This document shows positions 42,994 through 52,290 of a DNA stretch of 64,000 nt, piece after piece; position 1 is the first letter of the stretch; every line of letters starts with the position of its first letter. The position numbers were made by a program, and so were the translations under genes. The DNA is from Psychrobacter immobilis (GTDB lineage Bacteria > Pseudomonadota > Gammaproteobacteria > Pseudomonadales > Moraxellaceae), in NCBI GenBank assembly GCA_904846145.1, contig CAJGZL010000001.1, positions 2,976,001-3,040,000 on the forward strand, written 5' to 3'. Under the pieces are notes generated by a model. That model was not told the origin of the DNA, searched no databases, and saw only the letters and a program-made list of their open reading frames with translations.

Positions 42994-44247
42994 ATGATTG
43001 CACAATACGCTGTTACCTTCTCACAGATTGAGAGCTTACCTGTCGCCTTTGGTATTATTATGGCGATTATTGGGCTAGTTTTTTATACTCAAGGGCTACC
43101 AGGCAATTTCTGGCGACGTTTTTATGCGTTGCTACCAGGTATTGTGCTTTGCTGCTTTATACCTGCAACGCTCAATAGTCTTGGGGTGTTTGCCGATGGC
43201 ATAGGCTCACAGATTTATGGCTTTACGGCCACTTATTTGCTACCGGCCAGCTTATTACTGATGACATTATCTATGGATGTTCCTAAGATTTTAGGACTTG
43301 GTTGGAGAGCTGTCGCTATGTTTTTTGCGGCAAGTGTCGCTATTGTTATCAGTGGGCCGATCAGCTTAGCGCTGGCAAAGTGGGTATCGCCCGAGATGTT
43401 CACTGATGACACGCTATGGCGTGGGTTTTCAGCGGTAGCGGGTAGTTGGATAGGGGGCGCGGCCAATCAAGCTGCTATGAAAGAGCTGTTTGGGGTCAGT
43501 GATGATCTATTTGGGATGATGATCTTAGTTGATACCACTAATGCCTCGCTGTGGCTCTTGATTATTCTAGTGCTGGCGAAGCATAGCGCCAAGATAGATA
43601 ACTGGTTAAAAGCGGATTCTAGCAGTATTGATAAAGTTATCAAAGCTGTTGAGAGCTATGAGCGTGATCATGAGCGACCAGCAACGCTCAATGATTTGAT
43701 GGTGATGTTTGGCTTATGCTTTGCGATGGTTGGCGCCGCGCACTTTATTGGTGGTCAAATCGCAGAGGCTTTTGCACCTTATAGTTGGGCGGTGCAATAT
43801 AGTTTTGCCAGCGCGTTTTTTTGGATGGTGGTGATCATCACCTTAATAGGCGTGGTTTTTTCCTTTACCAAAATTCGCAGGCTTGATCACGTAGGCGCAT
43901 CAAAGATAGGCACGGTATTTATTTTTGTGTTGATTGCCGCCATAGGCATGCAGATTAATCTAGCAGGTATCGTCTCGCAGTGGCGGCTACTGCTGATAGG
44001 TCTGGTGTGGATGACTATCCATGTGGTCATTATATTTATAGTTGCTAGAATTATTCGCGCGCCGTTTTTCTTTTTGGCCGTCGGCTCCAATGCTAATACT
44101 GGTGGCGCATCAAGCGCCCCAATTGTCGCGACTGCCTTTCATCCTGCGCTTGCGCCTGTTGGGGTGTTTTTGGGAATATTAGGCTATGCAATGGGTACTT
44201 TTGGTGGTTATATTAGCACTCAGCTCATGCGTTTAGTAGTGACCTGA
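42994..44247 (+). CDS. DUF819 family integral membrane protein
   Basis: A 417-residue protein with about 11-12 hydrophobic helices. It matches the DUF819 family (YjcL-like): internal GSWIGGAANQAAMKELFGVS and C-terminal ANTGGASSAPIVATAFHPAL are the conserved segments, with TG/GG motifs inside membrane helices reminiscent of anion or acid permeases. Substrate unknown. It is a single gene. No clear terminator follows before the acyl-CoA ligase 130 bp downstream, so they may be co-transcribed. Confidence 0.85.
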   Translation: MIAQYAVTFSQIESLPVAFGIIMAIIGLVFYTQGLPGNFWRRFYALLPGIVLCCFIPATLNSLGVFADGIGSQIYGFTATYLLPASLLLMTLSMDVPKILGLGWRAVAMFFAASVAIVISGPISLALAKWVSPEMFTDDTLWRGFSAVAGSWIGGAANQAAMKELFGVSDDLFGMMILVDTTNASLWLLIILVLAKHSAKIDNWLKADSSSIDKVIKAVESYERDHERPATLNDLMVMFGLCFAMVGAAHFIGGQIAEAFAPYSWAVQYSFASAFFWMVVIITLIGVVFSFTKIRRLDHVGASKIGTVFIFVLIAAIGMQINLAGIVSQWRLLLIGLVWMTIHVVIIFIVARIIRAPFFFLAVGSNANTGGASSAPIVATAFHPALAPVGVFLGILGYAMGTFGGYISTQLMRLVVT

Positions 44248-44376
44248 GGAGTCATCACTTCAGTTTATTTTAGATACAAACATCGCTGTAAATGATAAAA
44301 CTGATATCGTATACTGATGGAAGTATTTTTAATACTTAAGTGTTAGCACTTTAAACATCACTATAAGGATATACAG

Positions 44377-46005
44377 ATGTTAGGAAAAATGATGTACCAG
44401 CCATTACTTCTTAGTGGTTTACTCGAGCACGCGGCTCAGTACCATGATGATACTGCCGTGTTATCAAAAGAAGTCGATGGCACTATGACCCATAGTGACT
44501 GGATAACGGTTTCGAACCATTCAAAACAGTTAGCAAATGCTTTGGCAGGATTAGGTTTGCAAGCTGCGGATCGTGTTGCCACGCTGGCGTGGAATAATGT
44601 CCGCCATCTAGAAGCTTGGTATGCCATCTCAGGCAGCGGTATGATTTGTCATACGATTAATCCTCGACTATTCCCTGAGCAGCTCAGCTATATTATCAAT
44701 GATGCTGACGACCAAGCATTGTTTTTCGATATTACCTTTTTACCCTTAATCATGGCGATTAAAGAGCAGATCAAAGGCATCAAGCACTTTATTTATCTTG
44801 GTGATCGTGATGAGAAAGTGTTAGAAAAACTTCCAGAAGCGTTGTTTTTTGATGAGTTATTAGCGGATAATAGCGCTGATTTTGACTGGCCGCAATTTGA
44901 CGAAAAGACTGCCAGCTCTTTATGCTATACCTCAGGCACTACGGGCAATCCAAAGGGTATCCTATACTCGCATCGCTCGTCAGTGCTACATGCTATAGCG
45001 CTTAGTATGCCTGATGTATCATCCCTTTCTGCAAAAGATGTGCTACTACCTGTCGTCCCTATGTTCCATGTCAATGCTTGGGGCACGCCCTATGCTGCCG
45101 CGCTTACTGGTTGCTCGCTGATTTTACCTGGGCCTAACCTTGATGGCGATAGCTTAGTCAAGCTGATTGATGAGTATAAAGTTACTCTATCCCTTGGTGT
45201 ACCGACGATTTGGCAGAGTCTACTTGCTGCTGCCAAAAGCAGTGGTAGCAAACTTGAGAGTATGACGCGTACTATCGTCGGCGGCGCAGCTTGTCCACCC
45301 TCAGTGATTAAGACTTTCCGTGAAGACTTTAACTGTGATGCGATACACGGTTGGGGCATGACCGAGACCAGCCCGCTGGGTACGATGAATCAGATAAAAG
45401 CGAAGCACAAATCACTCAGTAACGATGAGATGAATAAGCTGCGTGAGTCGCAAGGTCGTCCGCCTTATGGAGTACAGCTACGCTTGATGGACACCGAAGA
45501 GCCAACCAAACCTGTAGCAGAAGATGGTCACTCTCAAGGGCGCTTGCAAATCCGTGGTCATTGGGTGATTGATGACTACTTTACTGAGAACCCAGACGCC
45601 ATAACGGCTGATGGTTGGTTTGACACAGGTGATATCGCAACTATCGACGCTGATGGCTATATGAATATCCGTGACCGCTCAAAAGATCTAATCAAATCAG
45701 GCGGTGAGTGGATATCATCGGTGGAGCTGGAAAACATCGCCGTTGAACATCCACAAGTGAAGATGGCAGCCGCCATTGCCGCCAAGCACAAGCAATGGGG
45801 TGAGCGCCCTGTACTGATCGTAGTAAAAGAAGAAGGTTCAGCCGTCACAGAGAGTGATGTTTTAGAGGTTTATAACGACCGTATCGCTAGTTGGCAAATA
45901 CCAGATAAAGTGGTTTTTGTTGACAATATAGTGTTGAATGGTGCAGGTAAGATGATGAAAAATAACTTACGTGATGCCTATGGTGATGTATTGCTTGAGT
46001 CGTAA
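44377..46005 (+). CDS. Acyl-CoA synthetase (AMP-forming, medium/long-chain fatty-acid ligase type)
   Basis: A 542-residue ANL-superfamily ligase. The P-loop YTSGTTGNPKGILYSH (about residues 187-202), the A5 motif HGWGMTETSPLG (about 327-338), WFDTGDIATIDADGYM and the A8 hinge DLIKSGGEWISSVELEN are canonical. The catalytic lysine is in the C-terminal GAGKMMKNNLR. The architecture fits AlkK-like medium-chain acyl-CoA ligases; related enzymes act on methylmercaptopropionate (DmdB), so the substrate is not settled. RBS AAGGA lies 8 nt before the ATG. A terminator follows at 46038-46066. Confidence 0.9.
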   Translation: MLGKMMYQPLLLSGLLEHAAQYHDDTAVLSKEVDGTMTHSDWITVSNHSKQLANALAGLGLQAADRVATLAWNNVRHLEAWYAISGSGMICHTINPRLFPEQLSYIINDADDQALFFDITFLPLIMAIKEQIKGIKHFIYLGDRDEKVLEKLPEALFFDELLADNSADFDWPQFDEKTASSLCYTSGTTGNPKGILYSHRSSVLHAIALSMPDVSSLSAKDVLLPVVPMFHVNAWGTPYAAALTGCSLILPGPNLDGDSLVKLIDEYKVTLSLGVPTIWQSLLAAAKSSGSKLESMTRTIVGGAACPPSVIKTFREDFNCDAIHGWGMTETSPLGTMNQIKAKHKSLSNDEMNKLRESQGRPPYGVQLRLMDTEEPTKPVAEDGHSQGRLQIRGHWVIDDYFTENPDAITADGWFDTGDIATIDADGYMNIRDRSKDLIKSGGEWISSVELENIAVEHPQVKMAAAIAAKHKQWGERPVLIVVKEEGSAVTESDVLEVYNDRIASWQIPDKVVFVDNIVLNGAGKMMKNNLRDAYGDVLLES

Positions 46006-46035
46006 GTTTTTGACTGAATAAGTCTTGTTTTTGTT

Positions 46036-46067
46036 GAAGGAGCCTGCAATCTTGTAGGCTTTTTTAT
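46036..46067 (+). terminator. Terminator of the acyl-CoA ligase gene
   Basis: AGCCTGCAA-TC-TTGTAGGCT hairpin followed by T6. Confidence 0.85.
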
Positions 46068-46284
46068 TGTACTTATTGCTCTAAAAAACATGCCCTAGTC
46101 AAAAAAAAGTAATTTTGATACATCATGTAGCAGTGCTACCAGAGCATTTTTAAAGAGTTGTGGCTACAAATTATCAAAAAAGCGGTTTTTGATAAAAATC
46201 AAATTAGATAGTAAACTGATGTATATCATCACTCAAATTAAGATAAAAGATTAAGTCGATAATATGAATAATGAGGAGTCAAAC

Positions 46285-46500
46285 ATGAGCAAACGACAAG
46301 CAAAAAATATTGAAGACTATAGACATTTAACCGTCGATGGTCCGCTAACATTAGAGCTGACTCAAGATCAACAAGCTATGATCCTAAAGACTTATGACTA
46401 TGGACTTAATAAGTTAACTGATGTGGATGAGATGCTATTAAGCGCGGTCATACGGCAGATGAAAGAAGCTATTCATCCAGAAAGTCATTCGGGAAAATAA
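46285..46500 (+). CDS. Small hypothetical protein, 71 residues
   Basis: Starts MSKRQAKNIEDYRHLTVDGP. The start at ATG 46285 is chosen because GAGGAG lies 7 nt upstream; an in-frame ATG at 46264 would place that RBS inside the gene. It is soluble, acidic and helical in its second half (TDVDEMLLSAVIRQMKEAIH), with no cysteines or membrane segment. It is not recognised. The clear RBS and charged, amphipathic composition support it as real. It is convergent with the MocR gene. Confidence 0.6.
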   Translation: MSKRQAKNIEDYRHLTVDGPLTLELTQDQQAMILKTYDYGLNKLTDVDEMLLSAVIRQMKEAIHPESHSGK

Positions 46501-46572
46501 GTGTGTTTTACACAAGTCGCTAATGACAGAAAAGATGATGAGTACTTTAATCGAGCGCGCTAATTGAGCTTA

Positions 46573-47970
46573 TTAGACGTTTCTGTCTAAATAATATCCT
46601 AACCACTCTAAGAATTTATTACTAGTTGTCGCCACATTTAGACGTAAGTAAGTTGATTCTTTGACACTAGGATTGAACAACTGCCCTGGAGCGACTAGCC
46701 ACTTATCCTTGTAAGCATCTAATGCCAGCTGCGCGGTATCTTGACCAGTATCAACCCAAACGAACATGCCTGCCTGCGTGTGTTTAGGATAAACAATACC
46801 AATACTCGGTAATGATTGGCGCAAATTCTGATGAGCCTCATATAAATTCTGCTGTACTTTTTTTAATTGGCGTCGATATTCTCCTTGCGTCCATAATTTA
46901 TGAATCACTCGCTCGCCAAATTCTGGGGTGGTCATATTACTCAAGGTTTTGACTCTTAACATATCCTCAATAAATCTATCAGGGCATACTAGCATACCGA
47001 CACGCCAACCTGATGACATAGATTTTGAAAATCCTGTCGCATAAAACACCCGCTCGAACTGATCAAGGCTAGCATAACGCAATGCTTGACCATCAGGCAC
47101 AAAAGCGGCGTATAAATCGTCTTCAAAGATATAAGCATCGTATTCATGAATGAGCTTTAGGACTTGATGAGCGCGGGCAGGGTGGAGATTATAGGACGTT
47201 GGATTATGTAATACGCTATTGGTAAGATAGAGCTTAGGTCGATGCGCTGCAAACAACTGCTGCATCTGCTCAATGTCAGGACCTAAATGATCACGCTCTA
47301 CAGCAATTACTTTAAACCCCAGTTGCTGCAGGCAACTCGACAACCAAAACCAGCCTGGATTATCTACTATCACCGTATCACCTGACTGTAATAATAATTG
47401 CGCCACCAAAGTCACTGCTTGTGATACACCAGCGGTGGTCACCACATTGTCAATAGAGGTATGCATTCCTAAAGTATCTAAGTGCTGAACTAGCTGCTGA
47501 CGCAGAGGTAGATATCCTTTAATATCTCCATAATCATAAACAAAGCTGTCGGCTTGAGCAGTAACTTGCCGAATAGCCCACTCCATCTTGTCATTGCGTA
47601 TCCAATCATTCGGTAACACACCAGCACCAGGTGCCTGATGGCGCGGTATCTCACTAAACATCTGATTGACCAGCCAGCGGGTATCTATGACGGGTGTTTT
47701 ACTCTTTGTTTCTACCGTCCTCTCTACCGTTGCCTGCTCTCGAACATAATATCCTGAGCCAGGCTTAGCTAGGAGTATGTTTGTAGCCACTAGCTGCTCG
47801 TAGGCTTGAGTCACTGTGAAGCTTGAGATATTGAGTAATTTAGCAAGCTTGCGAACCGATGGTACGCGTTGATTAGGCAAATAAATCTGCCAGTCAATGC
47901 GCTGCTTTATCCATTCAGTAACGCCGACTGTCTTGGTTACTTTAGGATTGAGAACATAGGTATCTATCAT
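46573..47970 (-). CDS. MocR-type transcriptional regulator (GntR HTH + PLP aminotransferase fold)
   Basis: A 465-residue fusion. The N-terminal GntR winged helix covers about residues 15-80 (LPNQRVPSVRKLAKLLNISS, VTQAYEQL, GSGYYV). The rest is a fold-type-I aminotransferase domain with the PLP lysine in YATGFSKSMSSGWRVGM (about residue 315) and the NPGWFW and FEDDLYAAF segments. MocR proteins such as PdxR and GabR use PLP plus an amine or amino acid to switch transcription. It faces a divergent MFS exporter and an EamA exporter across a 225-bp spacer; these are the likely targets. Confidence 0.92.
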   Translation of the reverse strand: MIDTYVLNPKVTKTVGVTEWIKQRIDWQIYLPNQRVPSVRKLAKLLNISSFTVTQAYEQLVATNILLAKPGSGYYVREQATVERTVETKSKTPVIDTRWLVNQMFSEIPRHQAPGAGVLPNDWIRNDKMEWAIRQVTAQADSFVYDYGDIKGYLPLRQQLVQHLDTLGMHTSIDNVVTTAGVSQAVTLVAQLLLQSGDTVIVDNPGWFWLSSCLQQLGFKVIAVERDHLGPDIEQMQQLFAAHRPKLYLTNSVLHNPTSYNLHPARAHQVLKLIHEYDAYIFEDDLYAAFVPDGQALRYASLDQFERVFYATGFSKSMSSGWRVGMLVCPDRFIEDMLRVKTLSNMTTPEFGERVIHKLWTQGEYRRQLKKVQQNLYEAHQNLRQSLPSIGIVYPKHTQAGMFVWVDTGQDTAQLALDAYKDKWLVAPGQLFNPSVKESTYLRLNVATTSNKFLEWLGYYLDRNV

Positions 47971-48195
47971 TATTTCGCAAGCCTTTGGTTAAGGTGTTAT
48001 GGTAGCTGTATTGGCAACTGTTATGGTAAATTAATCTCTACACTTTGTTCATTGCCTATAGAACTGTATCGGTACTGTTATGATATTAATCGCTATTATA
48101 ACAGTATAAGTAGCAGTATAAGTCATTGTGCCTTAGGTCTATAATCATCCTCTCAAAGTTGGTCGTTAAAAGTTAGCTCTGCACAAGGCCTGTAT

Positions 48196-49386
48196 ATGCA
48201 AATCAATAACAAACTACCCAACCATGTCTATTTTTTATTAATTGGTCAAAGTATCAATCTAACGACAGCGGTACTATCGGTAACCGTTGCAGCGCTTGTC
48301 GGGCTGTCTTTGGCACCAAGTATTGGTTACGCTACTATTCCCTACGGTTTGCAGTTTTTAGCCATTCTAATAAGCACCGTTGTATTCTCAAAGCTTATGG
48401 AGTGGTTTGGTCGATATCGTATTTTCAGCGCAGGTATATTATTTTTATTCTTATCAGGCATTATTGGATTCTTGTCATTAATAGAGAATAATTTTTTGTA
48501 CTTATGCCTGAGTCATTTTTTACTAGGACTCTTTATCTCAACAGCCAACTTCTATAGGTTTGCCGCTACAGATACCATAAGTAGCGAGCTCGTTCCCAAA
48601 GCCACTTCAATGGTCATCTCGGGCGGCGTGTTTGCCGCAATAGTCGCACCATTACTGGCTATCAATTTAGCCAAAGCGTCAGATCTACCTGATTACTCAC
48701 TTATTTATCTGACTTTATCCGTGCTTGCGATTATTTTATTTGTCATTATTTATTTTTGGAATCAAGCAAACGCGCGTCACGATAAGAGTATTGTAAAAAC
48801 GAAAACGCCTGTCGCTAATGCTATAGAAATCAAAAAGTATATTATTGTCATTGCTGTATTGGGCGGCGCTTTAGGCTATTACATTATGAATCTTATGATG
48901 ATAGCGTCGTCATTATTCTTAAAGCAAAGCCATTCTTTTGATTATGCCTCCTACGCTATTCAAATGCATGTACTGGCTATGTTTTTGCCTTCGTTTTTTG
49001 TAGCCAAGCTCATTAACCTCATCAATAGCGTCAACACCATCATATTGGGCTTTGTTTTAATCTCTATATCTTGCTTACTGCCCGTTCTTTTAGACGATAC
49101 CATTTTTATTAATATTGCTTTGATTATCTTAGGCGTTGGCTGGAATTTTACTTATTCAGGAGGCTCAACACTACTGAGTAACATTCAAGGGGAGCAAAGA
49201 CTGAGATTCCAAGGTATCAATGAAACCGTCATTGCTTTTTTTGCAACCTTAGGCGCTTTTCTTCCTGCGCCTATATTGAGCTATTTTGGCTGGATAGATA
49301 CTAATTTAGTTTTCTTTATTTTTTCTATTTCGATATCTATCCTTTTTATCGCATCTGTATTGATATTCAAAAAACGTGGCTATTAA
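48196..49386 (+). CDS. MFS transporter
   Basis: A 396-residue membrane protein with about 12 transmembrane helices (for example FLLIGQSINLTTAVLSVTVA at the N-terminus). A motif-A-like loop is KLMEWFGRYRIFSAG between helices 2 and 3. The linker of the two halves (about residues 195-215) is Lys/Thr-rich. Base composition is AT-richer than most neighbours. Substrate unknown. It starts 225 bp from the divergent MocR gene and is followed after 53 bp by the EamA gene, so the two exporters probably form a MocR-controlled operon. Confidence 0.85.
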   Translation: MQINNKLPNHVYFLLIGQSINLTTAVLSVTVAALVGLSLAPSIGYATIPYGLQFLAILISTVVFSKLMEWFGRYRIFSAGILFLFLSGIIGFLSLIENNFLYLCLSHFLLGLFISTANFYRFAATDTISSELVPKATSMVISGGVFAAIVAPLLAINLAKASDLPDYSLIYLTLSVLAIILFVIIYFWNQANARHDKSIVKTKTPVANAIEIKKYIIVIAVLGGALGYYIMNLMMIASSLFLKQSHSFDYASYAIQMHVLAMFLPSFFVAKLINLINSVNTIILGFVLISISCLLPVLLDDTIFINIALIILGVGWNFTYSGGSTLLSNIQGEQRLRFQGINETVIAFFATLGAFLPAPILSYFGWIDTNLVFFIFSISISILFIASVLIFKKRGY

Positions 49387-49439
49387 CTCATCAGGACAAT
49401 AGCTTTGACGCTCTAAGACATTAATGATTTGGATAATTT

Positions 49440-50417
49440 ATGATTTCTGTACATATTGCCTTAGCAATACTGGTGACCTTCATTTGGGGGGTGAACTTTA
49501 CCTTTATCGCTTGGGGCCTTGAGAGTTTTCCGCCATTGATGCTCACTGCGATGCGATTTTTCTTTACCGCCATACCATTGGTTTTGTTTCTTAAGCCACC
49601 AAAATTTAATCGTAGCTTATTTATCTATGCTATCGGTACTTTTGTTATGCAGTATGCCTTTGTATTTACGGCGATGCATTTGGGTGCATCAGCAGGATTG
49701 ACCGCGTTAGTGCTACAGCTGCAGATATTTATCACCGTATTACTTGCGTATTTAATGCTAGGTGAGGCGGTCAGTCGCATACAGATTATCGGTATGCTAG
49801 TCGGTGTCCTAGGGCTGAGTGTGATTGCGCTAAATCTTGGCGGTGACATGCCGCTGATCGGCTTTATCTGCATCTTGATTGCGGCAATAGGTTGGAGCTT
49901 TGGCAACATCGCCTCAAAGCAGGTCTCAAAACAAGTATCTAGGCAAGCCGCTACGGAAACTATGCAGCAAAAGGCAGGCGTATCTAATGTTCAGCCTAAT
50001 ACTGTAGGAAATAAAGCATCAGCAGTAACGGCTTTAGCATTAGTCGTTTGGGGTGGTCTAATTGCTTGTGTGATTTTAATTATAGCGTCACTTATATTTG
50101 AGAGTGATGCCTGGCAACTAGCTACCTTTACGCAAGCATCGCTTAAGTCTTGGTTGTCGCTTGGATTTATTGTGTATATTTCAACGCTGATTGGCTTCGG
50201 ACTATGGGCGCATTTGCTTGCGCAAAATACCGCCTCTAAAGTTATGCCGTTTGCCCTGCTAGTGCCTATATTTGGTATGGCGACCTCAGTGTTGCTCACG
50301 GGCGAGCAGGTGACATGGTGGAAGATGCTAGCGATGGTATTGATATTGTCGGGATTGGTACTGGCCAATGTGAAGGTAGGATTTATCAAAAAAATATTTA
50401 TCATTAGTAAAAAGTAG
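49440..50417 (+). CDS. EamA/DMT-superfamily metabolite exporter
   Basis: A 325-residue protein with ten hydrophobic helices in two EamA repeats (IALAILVTFIWGVNFTFIAW and the second GLIACVILIIASLIF). A Gln/Ser/Thr-rich hydrophilic loop (about residues 155-195, SKQVSKQVSRQAATETMQQK) joins the halves and is longer than usual. EamA itself exports cysteine and O-acetylserine; the closest annotation is generic 'EamA family transporter'. Downstream of the MFS gene, same direction. Confidence 0.9.
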   Translation: MISVHIALAILVTFIWGVNFTFIAWGLESFPPLMLTAMRFFFTAIPLVLFLKPPKFNRSLFIYAIGTFVMQYAFVFTAMHLGASAGLTALVLQLQIFITVLLAYLMLGEAVSRIQIIGMLVGVLGLSVIALNLGGDMPLIGFICILIAAIGWSFGNIASKQVSKQVSRQAATETMQQKAGVSNVQPNTVGNKASAVTALALVVWGGLIACVILIIASLIFESDAWQLATFTQASLKSWLSLGFIVYISTLIGFGLWAHLLAQNTASKVMPFALLVPIFGMATSVLLTGEQVTWWKMLAMVLILSGLVLANVKVGFIKKIFIISKK

Positions 50418-50649
50418 CTTCTGTAAAGTGGGTTTTACGCACCGACAATGACACCTTTTAACTCTGAATTCTGGTGAGATGGAGTGCACCCTACGCCTGA
50501 AATTCATTTTATGAAGTAGATTAAACAACAGCTAGTTCTAAAACAGAAACCCAATTAACGCTTAGCGTTGACTGGGTTTTTACTGTGCTGTTTTCGAGAG
50601 TGTTAATAATAAAGCGCTCAACTTAATTTAAGTCTCTGGAACTTAAAGT
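50418..50649. other. Spacer with terminator and a weak repeat relic
   Basis: Contains the convergent terminator at 50546-50582 and a patch (50425-50505) with AAGTGGGTTTTACGCACC and GTGCACCCTACGCC, distantly like the repeat patch at 42785-42862 in inverse orientation. No gene. Confidence 0.4.
50546..50582. terminator. Terminator between the EamA and Anbu genes
   Basis: AAACCCAATTAACGC-TTA-GCGTTGACTGGGTTTTT, a stem with two mismatches at the convergent junction. Confidence 0.75.
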
Positions 50650-51390
50650 CTAATCCCAATAACCTTTAGGACACTTAGGTAGCTCAACCAAAGTCTTACG
50701 CAGGGCGTCTGCCCACTGATGACGGATAGTATTAAAATACTCATCACGCTCATCAATACGGCGACCCTTGGGGATTTTTAGGCTGTCGTTTTCATAGAGC
50801 ATAAAGTCTATCGGCATACCCACAGATAGGTTGGAGTTTATCGTTGAGTCAAACGACAGCATTAGCGCACGCGCCGCATGTCTAGGATCGGTCTCATAAT
50901 CAATAGAACGATCAAGGATCGGCTTGCCATACTTGCTCTCACCTAATTGAAAGAATGGCGTATCCTCGGTGGCCTTGATGCAGTTGCCCTCACGATAAAT
51001 CTTATATAGCTCAGCAGGCTGACCTTTTATCTGACCGCCCAGCATAAATGAGCTAGTAAATTGACCATCAACATTCGCGTTAGCAACTTCTTTGGCGTGG
51101 TTCATCACATTACGCATACACTCACCAACCATTTGCGCCGCATCAAATAGGCTCAAGACTGTATTTAGATTACTCTCAGCACGCTGGTCGATATCGTTCT
51201 GCAATTTGGTAAATACTGCCTGTGAAGTAGCTAAGCTACCTGCGGTTTGGAGTACCATAAAGCGCTCGCCTTCAATACCATAATGATAGAGCTTTTTGAA
51301 GGTTGAGATGTGATCAACGCCAGCATTGGTCCGAGTATCACTAGCGAAAACCATGCCATCCTTTAAACGAATAGCAGCACAATAAGTCAT
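50650..51390 (-). CDS. Anbu-type bacterial proteasome-like peptidase
   Basis: A 246-residue Ntn-hydrolase of the Anbu (COG3484) group. The start is ATG 51390 because the protein must begin M-Thr for the threonine nucleophile to become N-terminal. From that Thr as residue 1, Asp17 (FASDTRTNAG) and Lys32 (ISTFKKL) fall at the catalytic positions of proteasome beta subunits. A frame opening 20 codons earlier would overlap the transglutaminase gene and bury the Thr. Anbu forms open helical or ring assemblies and its substrate is unknown. It is last in the operon behind a transglutaminase-like and an ATP-grasp/alpha-E gene, the canonical Anbu neighbours. Confidence 0.93.
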   Translation of the reverse strand: MTYCAAIRLKDGMVFASDTRTNAGVDHISTFKKLYHYGIEGERFMVLQTAGSLATSQAVFTKLQNDIDQRAESNLNTVLSLFDAAQMVGECMRNVMNHAKEVANANVDGQFTSSFMLGGQIKGQPAELYKIYREGNCIKATEDTPFFQLGESKYGKPILDRSIDYETDPRHAARALMLSFDSTINSNLSVGMPIDFMLYENDSLKIPKGRRIDERDEYFNTIRHQWADALRKTLVELPKCPKGYWD

Positions 51391-51430
51391 ATAAACCCTT
51401 AGTAATGAACATAAATAAAAATAGCGGACG

Positions 51431-52216
51431 CTATGATAGCCTAGTGACAAGTACTTGACTGTAAAGATTTTCGTAACCGCCGCCCATGCGCACTCCGCGT
51501 ACTGGTGCAGTATCTAAATAATCTCGACCGATCGCTACATAGACATGCGAGTTGGGCTGAAACGCTTGGTTGGAGATGTCAAAAGTATACCAGTAACCGT
51601 CTAGATAAGCCTCAGCCCACGCATGACTTGCCATGTGATTTTCGGTATCGTCATACAGATAACCTGACACGTAACGTGCTGGAATCTGCTTATCACGCAG
51701 CATACTGATAAACACATGGGTATGGTCTTGACACACGCCCCCTTTAGTAGCAAAAGACTCAGCCGCCGTGGTGCCAACATGGGTTACGTTCTTCACAAAA
51801 GGCATCTTCATAATCAGCTCATTAGCCATAGTTTTGAGACTATCATGAGTGACATTTTTCAAAAACGGCGCAGCGAAGTCGCGCATCTCTTGTGAGCATT
51901 TGGTCAAGGGCGTTTGTACTGTAAATAGCAAGTAGGGCACATGATCCATGTCCTCTAGACGCTCAGTATCGACATTAATCTCAACAATACCTGAGGCTTG
52001 CATCTGTAGATTATTGTGTGCCTCGTTACGACTCAAAGTGAGCCAATCATTACCAAAACCATCCTTTTGATTGGTGGCCACTTTGGGTAGCATAACATCC
52101 CAGCGGTGAATAACTTGATGGGATAGCTGCATAGGCGTCATACGGATATACTGCACACTACGCTGCGCCAGCTCATCGTAATAGTAATTGGTTTGATGAC
52201 TGATTTGAAGTTTCAT
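51431..52216 (-). CDS. Transglutaminase-like protease/acyltransferase of the Anbu operon
   Basis: A 261-residue protein with the bacterial transglutaminase N-terminal domain (ISHQTNYYYDELAQRSVQYI) and a core with the triad Cys (GVCQDHTHVF, about residue 160), His (ASHAWAEAYL, about 197) and Asp (FDISN, about 211). The family is a cysteine peptidase or amide-forming enzyme, not a classical cross-linker. It lies between the fused ATP-grasp/alpha-E gene (74-bp gap) and Anbu (40-bp gap). The set is thought to make and trim a peptide or tag. Confidence 0.93.
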   Translation of the reverse strand: MKLQISHQTNYYYDELAQRSVQYIRMTPMQLSHQVIHRWDVMLPKVATNQKDGFGNDWLTLSRNEAHNNLQMQASGIVEINVDTERLEDMDHVPYLLFTVQTPLTKCSQEMRDFAAPFLKNVTHDSLKTMANELIMKMPFVKNVTHVGTTAAESFATKGGVCQDHTHVFISMLRDKQIPARYVSGYLYDDTENHMASHAWAEAYLDGYWYTFDISNQAFQPNSHVYVAIGRDYLDTAPVRGVRMGGGYENLYSQVLVTRLS

Positions 52217-52290
52217 AGTCTCTTCCTATTGGTATTTTATTATGTCTTACATATCTGCAGTTTATTCTCTAATCTCATTCATTAAAGTCA

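Noticed and set aside
47869..48144. A 91-codon plus-strand frame overlapping the start of the MocR gene.
   Set aside because: Overlaps the real gene on the opposite strand and lacks an RBS; Cys/Tyr-rich composition typical of a shadow frame.
42785..50505. A pair of dispersed intergenic repeats (42785-42862 and about 50425-50500).
   Set aside because: Similarity is limited to short GTAGGGTGC and AACCCAC blocks; not strong enough for a confident repeat family.
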